Assembly (NCBI GenBank): GCA_963708235.1
Contig: OY970200.1
Location: forward strand, 558,001 to 622,000
Length of the DNA stretch: 64,000 bases
Reading direction: 5' to 3'
DNA from: G963708235 sp963708235
Lineage (GTDB): Bacteria > Actinomycetota > Acidimicrobiia > Spongiisociales > UBA5794
Shown: piece after piece, positions 46,690 through 55,439 of the stretch
Layout: every line of letters begins with the position of its first letter
Position numbering within the stretch: position 1 is the stretch's first letter
Position numbers and translations under genes: made by a program
Notes under the pieces: generated by a model
The model's input: only the letters and a program-made list of their open reading frames with translations
What the model was told of the DNA's origin: nothing
Database searches by the model: none

Positions 46690-48189
46690 TTACTCGGCGG
46701 GGATCGGGCAGGCCCATCCCAGGACCGGGTCCGGGGCCCAGTTGGCGAGATCGGCTTCCGCTGCGGCGGCCTGGGTGGCCGTCATCGGCGGTGCCAGCAG
46801 CTCCTCACCGGCTGCGGCGGCGGCTTCGCCGTCGTCGGACAGCGCCAGGATGGTCACACCCCGGTTGATGTCGGCCAGGTACACGTAGTCACCGTGGAAG
46901 TACGGGGCGTAGCTCGAGGTCCCGGTGGGCCGGTAGTAACCGACCTGGATCGGGTTGGCCGGGTCCGAGATGTCGAGCCACCGGGTGCCCTGGGCGTACC
47001 AGGAGTAGACCACGATGTTGTCCTGCATGTCGAAGTAGTGCGCCGAGCACGTCCCTGACGTCGCCGAGCCTTCCTTCTGGTGCGGGTTCCAGGTGCCGAC
47101 GGTCTGGAGGCGGAACGGGTTCTCCGGGGTGGACTTCCAACCCTGCCCGAACTGGCTGCCCTTGATCGTCGAGATCACGAACTGACCGACCCCGTTGCAG
47201 GTGGACGACCCGAACGCCTCTTCGGTGCCGAACAGCAACTCGTCGGGACGGTAGCTGCGGTTGCCGCGGGTGTCGGGAAGGTCGTACTCCTGGTCGATGG
47301 GGCGCATGGCGTTGTGCATGAACCCGGATGGCGCCGCCGAGGCCTCCATCTTGCCTCCGGCAAAGGGCACCGGATCGAGGGGAGTGGCGACCCGCTTGAC
47401 CCCGGTCACCGGATCGACGTAGCGGCGACCATCGGTGTGGTAGCCGCGGATGCCACCGGCACCCGAGACCCAGGCGATCCCGGCGTCGTCGGTCTGGACG
47501 TCATGGGAGTAGGCGGTGACCCCGTCGTTGCGGAACAGGTCGATCGGCACCGGCGAGGTGACGATGTTGTCGAGGTCACGGATGTCGGTGACGATGATCG
47601 GACGGCCGCCCGGCCACTCCGCCGACTGCGCCGTGCTCGAAGCCGGCCCACCGGTCCACAGGAAGTCGCACTCGTTGATGCACGACGAGGTGTGACCGGT
47701 CGGGAGCTGCTCGAAATGCTCCAACACGATGTTGGCCGGATTCTGCAGGTTCATGATGTAGACACCGGCCACCGAGGCCGGGTTGCTGGTGCTCCCGGCG
47801 TATGCCCGCGGGTCGCGTGCCATGAAGGCCAGCTTGCGGCGCTGGTCGACTTCCATGTCCTCGTTCTGCCAGAACGTCTGACCGGTGGTGTTGGTGTCAC
47901 CGGGAAGCCGCAGTTCGTTGTCGGTGAAGTGGTCGAGCAGGACCGGATTGAGGGGATCGTTGAGGTTGTAGGTGCGGAGCCCGAAGCGACCGCTCACCAC
48001 CATGACCTCCATGTCGGGGTAGGTCAGGAAGTTGATCGACACGGCACCGACCGTGCTCGGCAACGTGCTGTAGTAGTCGACATTGCCGATCGATCCGGGG
48101 GGTGGTTCGACCTGGGCGTTTGCCGCCCCTATCGGACCCAACTGGACAAGGAACAATGCCAAGGCAACAAGCCATAGGCGACGACGCAT
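46690..48189 (-). CDS. Secreted LVIVD-repeat beta-propeller protein
   Basis: A 499-residue exported protein. The signal peptide MRRRLWLVALALFLVQLGP ends at ANAQ near residue 26. The rest holds LVIVD-type blades, each with a D-x-(S/P)-D-P-x-N-P pattern: LNDPLNPVLLDHF, LQNPANIVLEHFE, ISDPANPIQVGYY. Conserved Cys pairs (SSCINECDF, SSTCNGVGQ) suggest disulfides outside the cell. Such propellers bind proteins or sugars; no catalytic site is visible. It is a distant relative of the larger protein at 55958-58738. Confidence 0.8.
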   Translation of the reverse strand: MRRRLWLVALALFLVQLGPIGAANAQVEPPPGSIGNVDYYSTLPSTVGAVSINFLTYPDMEVMVVSGRFGLRTYNLNDPLNPVLLDHFTDNELRLPGDTNTTGQTFWQNEDMEVDQRRKLAFMARDPRAYAGSTSNPASVAGVYIMNLQNPANIVLEHFEQLPTGHTSSCINECDFLWTGGPASSTAQSAEWPGGRPIIVTDIRDLDNIVTSPVPIDLFRNDGVTAYSHDVQTDDAGIAWVSGAGGIRGYHTDGRRYVDPVTGVKRVATPLDPVPFAGGKMEASAAPSGFMHNAMRPIDQEYDLPDTRGNRSYRPDELLFGTEEAFGSSTCNGVGQFVISTIKGSQFGQGWKSTPENPFRLQTVGTWNPHQKEGSATSGTCSAHYFDMQDNIVVYSWYAQGTRWLDISDPANPIQVGYYRPTGTSSYAPYFHGDYVYLADINRGVTILALSDDGEAAAAAGEELLAPPMTATQAAAAEADLANWAPDPVLGWACPIPAE

Positions 48190-48263
48190 GGAGAGCCTCC
48201 CTCTCGTGGTGTCTCACGACCGGCCGATCCTAACCGTCGGTTTGTGACGGCGCTGTGAAAATC

Positions 48264-48279
48264 TGGGTCGTCCGACCCA
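48264..48279 (-). terminator. Terminator for the esterase/ATP-grasp operon
   Basis: On the minus strand TGGGTCG-GA-CGACCCA (48279-48264) is followed by GATTTT, a short T-run. It lies 48 bases after the last esterase gene and before the LVIVD gene promoter region. Confidence 0.7.
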
Positions 48280-48326
48280 CATTCCGACCGAGCGGGCCGA
48301 CCAGACCGAGCCGAAGAATCCGGACG

Positions 48327-49052
48327 TCAGGTGAGCTCGTCGAGGTACTGGGGGAGCATCTCCCGCCAGGTCGGCCAGTCGTGGTCGAACTCGTTGCCCC
48401 ACTGGTCGACGCGGTTGGGGATCCCCTTGGCGCCGAGGATCTCGGCGATCCGCCAGCTCTCGTCGGGGTTCTCCCACCGTCCGCCGCCACACGCCAGCAG
48501 CACGAAACGCTGCCGCAGCCGCAGGAGTTGATCGCCGACCTCGAGCCCGGGGAGGAAATGGAGTGGGGACGAGAAGTAGAAGTCGTCGCTCCAGTTGCCG
48601 TTGAGCCGGTCGGACAGGTCGTAGGAGCCGCTCATGCACACCGCTGCACGGAACAGATCCGGGTGGCGGGCCAGAACTTCGAGCGCCCAGAACGCCCCGA
48701 TCGAGGCCCCGGCGCTGATGATCTCGATCGAGGTGGACCGGCAGTCGGCATGGATCGCCGGGACCACTTCTTCGGCGATGTGACGGTCGAACTGGTTCTG
48801 CAGCCACATCGAATGCCGGGGGTCGTCGCCGCGGAGCCAGGAGCGGCCGGAGATGCTGTCGATCGAATACACCTTGATCCGTCCCGCACCGATGAGACCG
48901 CCGAGCGAATCGATCAGGTGGAAGCGCTCGGCCTCCTCGGCGTCGCCACCGGCGGTGGGGAACAGCAGCACCGGTGTGCCCATGTGGCCCCAGCGCGCCA
49001 CCGTGACCCACTCCCCGACGAGTTCCGAGTACCAGCGCTCGACGGTCTTCAC
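48327..49052 (-). CDS. Esterase D-like alpha/beta hydrolase
   Basis: About 241 residues: WVTVARWGHMGTPVLLFPTA opens the hydrolase fold; ISAGASIGAFWALEVLARHP holds the nucleophile elbow G-A-S-I-G, and GNEFDHDWPTWREMLPQYL at the end carries the catalytic His (FDHDW). SSPLHFLP lies between. The GTG start at 49052 overlaps the stop of the ATP-grasp gene (GTGA); a longer start at 49088 overlaps it more. Related to the putative esterases COG4947. It is the third gene of a three-gene operon. Confidence 0.8.
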   Translation of the reverse strand: MKTVERWYSELVGEWVTVARWGHMGTPVLLFPTAGGDAEEAERFHLIDSLGGLIGAGRIKVYSIDSISGRSWLRGDDPRHSMWLQNQFDRHIAEEVVPAIHADCRSTSIEIISAGASIGAFWALEVLARHPDLFRAAVCMSGSYDLSDRLNGNWSDDFYFSSPLHFLPGLEVGDQLLRLRQRFVLLACGGGRWENPDESWRIAEILGAKGIPNRVDQWGNEFDHDWPTWREMLPQYLDELT

Positions 49053-50296
49053 GAGGAGGCGGACCCTTCGGCGTCGTCGGACCTCCACTGTTGGATCAAA
49101 CCCCAGAAGCGCTCGGTGAACTCATCGACCTCGTGATCGGGGAACATCGTCGCCACCTTGTCCCTGATGATCCCGCGGCACCGGTCGGTGGCGAAGTAGG
49201 CACGGGTCACCTCGTCCAGCCCGGCCAGGTTGTCGGCGCAGAACGCATCGAACCTTTCGGCATCGAGGCGTTCCCGGGAGAGCCGTCCCATCGCCGCCAG
49301 CCGCTCCGGGTAGTCGTCGATGGTCTCGGCGAGCTCGAAGTAGCTGCGCCAGTCGAGATCGTGGCGCATCTGGCGGCGGGTGGCGGCGCAGAACAGCGAC
49401 CAGCGGATCAATGCCTTCACCAGCCACGGCAGGTGGTAGTGGAGCGACGTGACCTGGGAGTCGGGGTTGGCGTTGGCGAAATCGATGGGGTGGAAGATCC
49501 CGTCGCTGCGCAACGACTCGCACGAGTTGAAGTCCCACCCGAAGAAGGAGTTGATGGTGAGGGTGAGATCCCCGAGCTGGGCGGCATCCTCGGCGTCGAC
49601 AACATCGGTGTCGGTGGTGTATCGGGCATGGAGCGGGGCGTCCGGGTCGTACCGCATGATGTTGACCTGCGGTCCGACGGCGAGGCAACGGACGAACAGG
49701 TCGAAGTCGACCGCCTTCTGCAGATGCATGATCCGGGTCCCGGAACTGTCATAGGCGGCGGAGAGCGCCGCCGCATCGTCGATCTTGCTCACCCCCACCC
49801 AGGCGCCGCCGTCGTAGGGCTTCATGAACATCGGGTAGCCGATCTCGGCGCCGATCTGGTCGAGATCGAACAGCCTGGCGTAGCGCTCGAGGGTCACCGC
49901 CAGGTCATCGGAGGCGTCGTACTCCTTGGGCGGGAGCAACCAGGTGCGGGGCACGGGGACGCCGAGCCGCATCATGGCGGCATACGAGGTGTGCTTCTGC
50001 ATCGCCTGCAAGGTGAAGGGGCTGTTGAGGACATACAGGTCGTCCATCACCACCGCCTTCTTGATCCACTCGCGACTGGTGTGGTACCAGGGGGTGAGGC
50101 GGTCGAGAACCACGTCGTACCGCACCGGTTGGGCGAGGTCGAATGGCTCGATCGAGACCCGCTCGATCCCGAAGCGGATGGCCTCGTCATCGACGGTGAC
50201 CACCGGGTCGAGCTCGGCAAGGATGTCCTCGTAGAACTGTGGCCAGCAGAGATCGGCTCCGAGGCTGAGTCCGATAAGGCGGGTGGTATCGCGCAC
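49049..50296 (-). CDS. ATP-grasp family ligase of unknown substrate
   Basis: A 415-residue protein. The ATP-grasp core runs over about residues 115-290: VLNSPFTLQAMQKHTSYAAM, then GYPMFMKPYDGGAWVGVSKI (glycine-rich ATP loop), MHLQKAVDFDLFVRCLAVGP, and the metal site GIFHPIDFANANPDSQV with its Asp and Asn. The N-terminal 100 residues and a helical C-terminal 110 residues are not from a family I can name. ATP-grasp enzymes join a carboxylate with an amine or thiol via acyl-phosphate. It sits between two alpha/beta hydrolases, overlapping the downstream one by four bases. Confidence 0.8.
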   Translation of the reverse strand: MRDTTRLIGLSLGADLCWPQFYEDILAELDPVVTVDDEAIRFGIERVSIEPFDLAQPVRYDVVLDRLTPWYHTSREWIKKAVVMDDLYVLNSPFTLQAMQKHTSYAAMMRLGVPVPRTWLLPPKEYDASDDLAVTLERYARLFDLDQIGAEIGYPMFMKPYDGGAWVGVSKIDDAAALSAAYDSSGTRIMHLQKAVDFDLFVRCLAVGPQVNIMRYDPDAPLHARYTTDTDVVDAEDAAQLGDLTLTINSFFGWDFNSCESLRSDGIFHPIDFANANPDSQVTSLHYHLPWLVKALIRWSLFCAATRRQMRHDLDWRSYFELAETIDDYPERLAAMGRLSRERLDAERFDAFCADNLAGLDEVTRAYFATDRCRGIIRDKVATMFPDHEVDEFTERFWGLIQQWRSDDAEGSASS

Positions 50297-50305
50297 ACCG
50301 GCACG

Positions 50306-51457
50306 CTAACGCGAAGCGAAGCCTTCTGCCGAAACGAATTGCTGCAGCGCCTGTCCGAGCATGTTCCGCCAGTTGACCCAGTGGTGTCCGTCGGCGGTCT
50401 CGACGTACTCGACATCGATCCCGGCCGTGGAGAGCACCGGGACGAAGGCACGGTTGTCGTCGGCCAGCGCCTCGAACTCGCCGCACCCGACCCAGGCCCG
50501 CGCCACCCCGGCGCGCGGTTCGGTGAGGAACGTGTCCATGAAGGTGATGACCGGTTCGAAGATCGGCCCGCGCTCCCACGGCCCCCCGAGGGCCCGGACA
50601 AACGATCCCGACATCAACACGGCGTCGTCGAAGAGATCCGGGAAGCGCCACGCCGTCGACAGGGTGGCGATCGCCCCGAGACTTGCGCCACCGATGATGC
50701 GGTGGCCGGCGTCGTCGCCGTCGAGGAAGCGTTCGGTGACCAGCGGAACCACCTCCTCACCGACGAACCGTGCATGCTCCTCGAGCCCGGTGTACTCGCG
50801 GGAGCGATCCACCGGATCCATCAGCACCGCCACCAGCGGCTGGATGGCGCCGGAGCCGATGAGGTTGTCGAGAACCGTTGCCAGCGAGGCGAACTCGAGC
50901 AGGTCGCTCCCGTCGTGGAGGTAGACGGTGGGGTAGGGACCGGGGGAGTGGTCGCCGGGCAGGTAGACGGTGATGGTGCGTTCACCGCCAAAGGCGGCCG
51001 AGTCGACGGCGAGGGTCTCGATCTGCCCGAGACTGGCGTCGACGCCCGGGCTGGCCCATGTCGGGTCGGCATATCCGGGGCCGTGTGCCACCGAGTTCGA
51101 CCCGAACGGGTCCGAGGCGGTGCGCCGGTTGAGCGGATCGATGATCCGGTCGACCCGTCCTTCCCGTGCCACCTCCAGCTTGTACTCCACCCGGCTCCCG
51201 TGGGGGAGGGCCACCGTGGAATGCCAGAACTCGGTTCCGGGAAGCCTCACCAGATCCGGGATCGGGGGGAACTGCGCCATGAACGGCACCGCCCGCACCG
51301 CATCGGCCTCCCCGACGTAGACGAAGGTTGCGGTGTCGCCGTCGACGAACGGGGTGTTGACCCTGGCGAGTCGACGTCTCAGATAGGCGGGCGCCATGGT
51401 GCGCGCCGCCGAGGCGAGGGCTTCGGGAAGCGGAAGATCGGTGAGCGGTTGCATCAC
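50306..51457 (-). CDS. Enterochelin-esterase-like alpha/beta hydrolase
   Basis: A 383-residue protein. Residues about 30-150 are an N-terminal E-set/CBM48-like domain (FVDGDTATFVYVGEADAVRA), and residues 150-383 an esterase D fold: TITVYLPGDHSPGPYPTVYL, the nucleophile elbow GGASLGAIATLSTAW, and ADGHHWVNWRNMLGQALQQF with the catalytic His. The architecture is that of Fes/IroD-like esterases, though no siderophore genes are present. It is the first gene of the operon, 9 bases before the ATP-grasp gene. Its fold matches the third gene, so two related hydrolases flank one ligase. Confidence 0.82.
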   Translation of the reverse strand: MMQPLTDLPLPEALASAARTMAPAYLRRRLARVNTPFVDGDTATFVYVGEADAVRAVPFMAQFPPIPDLVRLPGTEFWHSTVALPHGSRVEYKLEVAREGRVDRIIDPLNRRTASDPFGSNSVAHGPGYADPTWASPGVDASLGQIETLAVDSAAFGGERTITVYLPGDHSPGPYPTVYLHDGSDLLEFASLATVLDNLIGSGAIQPLVAVLMDPVDRSREYTGLEEHARFVGEEVVPLVTERFLDGDDAGHRIIGGASLGAIATLSTAWRFPDLFDDAVLMSGSFVRALGGPWERGPIFEPVITFMDTFLTEPRAGVARAWVGCGEFEALADDNRAFVPVLSTAGIDVEYVETADGHHWVNWRNMLGQALQQFVSAEGFASR

Positions 51458-51645
51458 TCGGAGGCTACCGCCGCCGATCTGGACCCCGCTGCATCAGACC
51501 CGCAGACTCCGCTCTCTCGGGTGTTCCGGTGACAATCTGTGGTTTGCGGGCCGCGATGCGGTAGCATCCCGGGCGACGGTCCATGCGACGGGAGTGTGGT
51601 CACGGTGCGGTAGCGGCGAGGTCGCCCGCCGTGCCGGAGGCCAAT

Positions 51646-51675
51646 TTGCTCACGATGCGCAGCATGGCTTATCAT
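51646..51675 (+). promoter_or_regulatory. Promoter of the infA-rpmJ-rpsM-rpsK-rpsD-rpoA-rplQ operon
   Basis: TTGCTC (51646-51651) and TATCAT (51670-51675) are 18 bases apart, with a start near 51682 and a leader of about 30 bases to infA. The rest of 51458-51711, upstream of the divergent esterase gene, holds nothing I can support. Confidence 0.6.
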
Positions 51676-51711
51676 TGCGTTTCCGGCCCGGTTCCGGGCT
51701 GGTGCTTTCTT

Positions 51712-51923
51712 GTGGCACAAACAGACGACGTTATCGAGGTTCAAGGGACCGTCGTCGAGCTGCCCCCGAACGTTTCGTTCAGGTTTGGCTCGACAACGAC
51801 CGGAGGTGCTCTGCCACGTCTCGTGTGATGCTCGAGCGGAAACGCTCGGACGGACACGGGATCGATGCGCCTCCAACAGCTCCTTGACCTCGCACGAGGC
51901 AGGATCACGTACCGCAGCGATGA
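51712..51923 (+). CDS. infA: Translation initiation factor IF-1 (several indels)
   Basis: GTG at 51712 gives AQTDDVIEVQGTVVE, the S1-like OB-fold start of IF-1, then PNVSF. The frame next shifts to VWLDN, later to EVLCHVS, and the end DLARGRITYR is the classic IF-1 C-terminus. At least four indels lie between, more than in other genes of this size, so the middle (about 51790-51880) cannot be reconstructed with certainty. The likely stop is the TGA at 51921-51923, which overlaps the rpmJ ATG. IF-1 blocks the A site in initiation. Confidence 0.82.
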
Positions 51924-52033
51924 AGGTTTCAGCCTCCACCAAGAAGATGTGTGAGAAGTGCCGGATCATCCGGCGCCATGGGCGGGTCTGGGTGATCTGT
52001 CCGAACCCGCGTCACAAGCAGCGTCAGGGGTAA
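51920..52033 (+). CDS. rpmJ: 50S ribosomal protein L36
   Basis: A 37-residue protein of exact family length: MKVSASTKKMCEKCRIIRRH then GRVWVICPNPRHKQRQG. The C-x2-C...C...H zinc ligands (CEKC, C27, H32) are all present, so it is the zinc-binding type. Frame intact, placed between infA and rpsM as usual. Confidence 0.96.
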   Translation: MKVSASTKKMCEKCRIIRRHGRVWVICPNPRHKQRQG

Positions 52034-52038
52034 TCTGA

Positions 52039-52417
52039 ATGGCCCGAATCGCAGGAGTCGACCTCCCCCGCGACAAGCGACTCGAGATCGGCCTCACCTA
52101 CATCTTCGGCATCGGCCTGACTCGCTCCCAGCAGATCTGCGGTGACCTGGAGATCGACAGCCCGACACCAGGGTGCGGGATCTCACCGACGACGAAGTCG
52201 CCCGGATCCGGCAGTACATCGAGCAGACTTCCAGGTCGAGGGCGACCTTCGCCGCGAGTGCAGCAGAACATCAAGCGGAAGATCGAGATCGGGTGCTATC
52301 AGGGCATCCGCCATCGTCGCGGCCTCCCTGTCCGGGGCCAGCGCACCCACACCAACGCCCGGACCCGCAAGGGCCGAAGGCCGTGCCATTGCCGGCAAGA
52401 AAAAAGTCAAGAAGTAG
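52039..52417 (+). CDS. rpsM: 30S ribosomal protein S13 (several indels)
   Basis: MARIAGVDLPRDKRLEIGLT and YIFGIGLTRSQQIC start the protein; TRVRDLTDDEVARIRQYIEQ, VEGDLRRE, then NIKRKIEIGCYQGIRHRRGL and RGQRTHTNARTRKG follow on other frames; it ends AIAGKKKVKK with TAG at 52415-52417. About five indels, here mostly one-base losses (near 52153, 52231, 52259, 52373, 52384). The corrected length is about 126 residues. S13 contacts tRNA and S19 in the head. Confidence 0.92.
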
Positions 52418-52433
52418 GGGTCGTGAGGTAGAC

Positions 52434-52833
52434 GTGGCGAAACAGCAGTGCCGCGAGCGGGTCCGGCGCGAGAGCGTCAAGCGGAACATTTCGCACGGCC
52501 AGGCCCACATCAAGGCCAGCTTCAACAACACCATCATCACCATCACCGACCAGAGCGGCGACGTCGTCGTGCTGGACCTCGGGTGGATCGGTCGGCTTCA
52601 AGGGCTCGCGCAAGTCGACGCCCTATGCGGCCCAGGTCGCTGCCGAGGAGGCGGCCCGCCGGGCCGGTGAGCACGGGAATCCGCAAGCTCGACGTGATCG
52701 TCCGGGCACCGGCTCCGGCCGCGACACCGCCGTCCGCACCCTGCAGAACATGGGCATGGAGGTCACCGGGATTCGGGACGTGACTCCGATGCCGCACAAC
52801 GGCTGCCGTCCCAAGAAGCGGAGGAGGGGCTGA
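52434..52833 (+). CDS. rpsK: 30S ribosomal protein S11 (indels)
   Basis: NISHGQAHIKASFNNTIITI and TDQSGDVV open; GFKGSRKSTPYAAQVAAEEA, ARRAGEHG, then TLQNMGMEVTGIRDVTPMPH and NGCRPKKRRRG end it. Two extra bases (near 52570 and 52678) and one missing base (near 52706) break the frame; corrected length 132. GTG at 52434 follows GAGG. S11 lines the E-site platform. Confidence 0.93.
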
Positions 52834-52834
52834 G

Positions 52835-53452
52835 ATGGCTCGCTACACGGGCCCCCGTCACCAAGGGCCTGCCGTCGTGCCCGCACTCCGCTCTGTCAGA
52901 ACAAGCGCTGCCCGGTCGAGCGCCGCCCCTATCCGCCGGGCGAGCACGGCCGCGGTCGCATCCGGGAGAGCGACTACATGCTCCAGCTTCGCGAGAAGCA
53001 GAAGCTGCGCACGATGTACGGGGTGCTGGAGACGCCAGTTCCGCCGCTACTACGAGATGGCCAACCGTCAGAGGGGCGTCACCGGTGAGAACCTGCTGCG
53101 CCTGCTCGAGCTGCGCCTCGACAACGTCGTCTGGCGCGTCCGGGCTTCGCCGCCACCCGGCCCCAGGCCCGCCAGCTCGTCAACCACGGCCACTTCCTGG
53201 TCAACGGCAAGAAGGTCGACATCCCGTCGTACCAGTTCGGCCAGGGTGACGTGGTCTCGATCAAGGAGCGGAGCCGAGAGCTGCATCATCATCCAGCACG
53301 CCGTCGACACCATCAGTCCAACCCGTCCGGACTGGCTCGGTGTGGACACGTCCGGCTGACCGCAAGTTGACCGTGATTGACCGTGCCCAGCCGGGATCAG
53401 ATCGACACCGAGCATCAGAGAACAGATGATCGTCGAGCTCTACTCCAAGTGA
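52835..53452 (+). CDS. rpsD: 30S ribosomal protein S4 (indels, one creating an in-frame TGA)
   Basis: Readable as MARYTGP, VTKGLPSC, QNKRCPVERRPYPPGEHGRG, LQLREKQKLRTMYGVLE, ANRQRGVTGENLLRLLELRL, the S4 RNA-binding segment RPQARQLVNHGHFLVNGKKV and the end REQMIVELYSK. Nine extra bases at eight sites; removing them gives 202 residues, the normal size. The T near 53358 makes TGA after SG; without it the frame goes on Gly-Asp-Arg-Lys-Leu-Thr. The stop is at 53450-53452. S4 starts 30S assembly. Confidence 0.92.
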
Positions 53453-53475
53453 GCCGTAACGGAGAAGAGAGAGCC

Positions 53476-54440
53476 GTGTTAATCGTTCAACGTCCCCATA
53501 TCGCCGAGGAAGAGCCGGTCACCGAGATCCGGTCGCGTTTCATCGTCGAGCCGCTGGAGCCGGGTTTCGGCTACACCCTCGGCAACACCCTGCGCCGCAC
53601 CCTGCTGTCCCGCATCCCGGGTGCCGCCGTCACCATCGATCCGGATCGAAGGAGTCCAGCATGAGTTTTCCACCATGCCGGGCGTGGTCGAGGATGTCGT
53701 CGACATCATTCTCAACATCAAGCGGATCGTGGTTCGTCTGCACCGAGTCCGACGAGCCGACCACGCTGTATCTGACCGCCAAGGGCCCAGGCGTGGTCAC
53801 GGCCGGTCAGACTGAAGGTGCCGGCGGGGGTCGAGATCGTCAACGGCGATCATCCACATCGCCACCCTGTCGATCCGACGGCCGGCTCGAGGTGGAGCTG
53901 ACCGTCGCCCGCGGCGTGGGTTACCGCACCGCCGACTCCAACAAGCAGGGCTCGGTGTACGATCGGGGTCATCCCGATCGATTCGATCTTCTCGCCGGTC
54001 CGCAAGGTCGCCTACCGGGTGGAGAACACCCAGGTCGGGCAGATGACCAACTTCGACCGGCTGGTCGCTCGATGTCGAAACCAACGGCGCGATCGACCCC
54101 GGCGAGGCGGTGTCCTCCGCCGGCAAGACCCTCGGGAGCTGATGGGCCTCTTCGCCGACATGGGCGAGGGCATCGGCCTCGAGCTCGGTGACGTCGTCAG
54201 CACCGAGTGCTCGGGTCCCCCGATCTCGACCTTCCCATCGAGGCGCTCGACCTCTCCGAGCGTCCCCGCAACTGCCTGCGCCGTGCCCAGATCAAGACGG
54301 TGGGCGAGCTGGTGGAGCGGACCGCCGATGATCTGCTCAACATCACCAACTTCGGCCAGAAGAGCCTCGAAGAGGTGATGGCCAAGCTCGACGAGCTCGG
54401 GTTGTCGCCTGGCGGACCCGACGGGGCGGGAGGCAACTGA
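53476..54440 (+). CDS. rpoA: DNA-directed RNA polymerase subunit alpha (indels)
   Basis: GTG at 53476 gives LIVQRPHIAEEEP and EPLEPGFGYTLGNTLRRTLL, the dimerisation signature. Later pieces on other frames: RIEGVQHEFSTMPGVVEDVV, TVARGVGYRTADSNKQGS, DSIFSPVRKVAYRVENTQVG, and the C-terminal domain DLSERPRNCLRRAQIKTVGE, TNFGQKSLEEVMAKLDELGL, which binds UP elements and activators. Seven extra and two missing bases; corrected length 319. One clear site is G53961 between TAC and ATC. Its stop overlaps the rplQ ATG. Confidence 0.93.
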
Positions 54441-54800
54441 TGCCACGCCCCCGCAAGGGTGCCGCGTCTCGGCGGTAGCCCCGTCCCACGAGCGAAGATC
54501 TCCTGGCCAATCTGGCGCGGTCGCTGTTCGCCGAGGGGCAGGTGATCACCACCGTGGCCAAGGCGAAGGCGGTGCGGCCGTCTCGCCGAGAAGCTGATCA
54601 CCAAGGCTCGTCGAGGTGATCTCCATGCCCAGGCGGACTGTGCTCCGCAAGACCATTCGAGGACACCGCAGGTCGTCACCAAGCTGTTCGACGATGTCGC
54701 GCCCCGCTACGCCGATCGTCCCGGTGGCTACACCCGGATCACCAAGCTCGGTCCCCGTCGCGGTGACGGCGCCGAGATGGCGACCATCGAGCTGGTCTGA
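54440..54800 (+). CDS. rplQ: 50S ribosomal protein L17 (indels)
   Basis: MPRPRKGA then RLGGSP, LLANLARSLFAEGQVITTVA, KAKAVRP, LAEKLITKARRGD, then VTKLFDDVAPRYADRPGGYT and RITKLGPRRGDGAEMATIEL. An early insertion (near 54471) puts a TAG in the written frame. About seven extra bases; corrected length about 117, a normal L17. ATG at 54440 overlaps the rpoA stop. Confidence 0.92.
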
Positions 54801-54840
54801 CCCGAACCCAATTCCACGCGGGACCTCGGTCCCGCAGCGC

Positions 54841-54868
54841 AACGGCCACCGCTCACCCGGTGGCCGTT
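54841..54868 (+). terminator. Terminator after rplQ
   Basis: AACGGCCACCG (54841-54851) pairs perfectly with CGGTGGCCGTT (54858-54868), loop CTCACC, followed by TGCG. It ends the alpha operon and lies 24 bases before the next gene. Confidence 0.75.
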
Positions 54869-54891
54869 TGCGCGTTCTAACGTGCGTCGAC

Positions 54892-55332
54892 ATGGATACC
54901 CACGAATGGCGCCATGGCGTCTACACCATCTCCACCGACCCGGCCCGGTTCGATGTCGATGTCTTCCATCGCTATCTCAGCGAGGAGTCCTACTGGGCGA
55001 GGGGACGGCTCCGGGAGACCACCGACACGGCCGTCGCCAACAGCATGGTGTTCGGTGCCTACGCCGATGATGGCGAGATGGTGGGCGCCGCCCGGGTGGT
55101 GACCGATCGGATCACCTTCTCCTGGCTGTGTGACGTGTTCGTCCTCGATGCCCATCGCGGCCGCGGTCTGGGCCGGGCGCTGGTCGACGCCGTGATGAAC
55201 CATCCCGACCTGGCGGCCGTGAAGCGCACCATGCTCGCCACCAATGATGCCCACGAGCTGTACCGCAGCTACGGCTTCGAGCCCCTCGACCGTCCCCAGC
55301 GCTGGATGTTCCGCAGCAACCCGGTGGTCTGA
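54892..55332 (+). CDS. GNAT family N-acetyltransferase
   Basis: A 146-residue single GNAT domain: YLSEESYWARGRLRETTDTA, VGAARVVTDRITFSWLCDVF, the acetyl-CoA loop VLDAHRGRGLGRALVDAVM (R-G-x-G-L-G), and ATNDAHELYRSYGFEPLDRP. The arrangement is that of small GNAT proteins near YjcF/ElaA types. ATG at 54892 is chosen because the family start (HEWRHGVYTISTD) follows at once. Substrate unknown; the gene lies alone after the rplQ terminator. Confidence 0.85.
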   Translation: MDTHEWRHGVYTISTDPARFDVDVFHRYLSEESYWARGRLRETTDTAVANSMVFGAYADDGEMVGAARVVTDRITFSWLCDVFVLDAHRGRGLGRALVDAVMNHPDLAAVKRTMLATNDAHELYRSYGFEPLDRPQRWMFRSNPVV

Positions 55333-55439
55333 TCAGCTCCGATCCGGAGTCCTGAGTTGCGGGTGATGTCGCCACGGTGATCACGCAGTGTCGGTGACGC
55401 TGCGAGGTGAACGGACTGCGAGGTCGCGCCCCGCCCCGT

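Noticed and set aside
49091..51532. Very long plus-strand reading frame (over 800 codons)
   Set aside because: It is antisense to the ATP-grasp and esterase genes, whose minus-strand proteins have clear family motifs; long antisense frames are common in high-GC DNA.
53356..53360. Selenocysteine codon in rpsD
   Set aside because: No S4 uses selenocysteine; the TGA disappears when one extra base is removed and the family sequence resumes.
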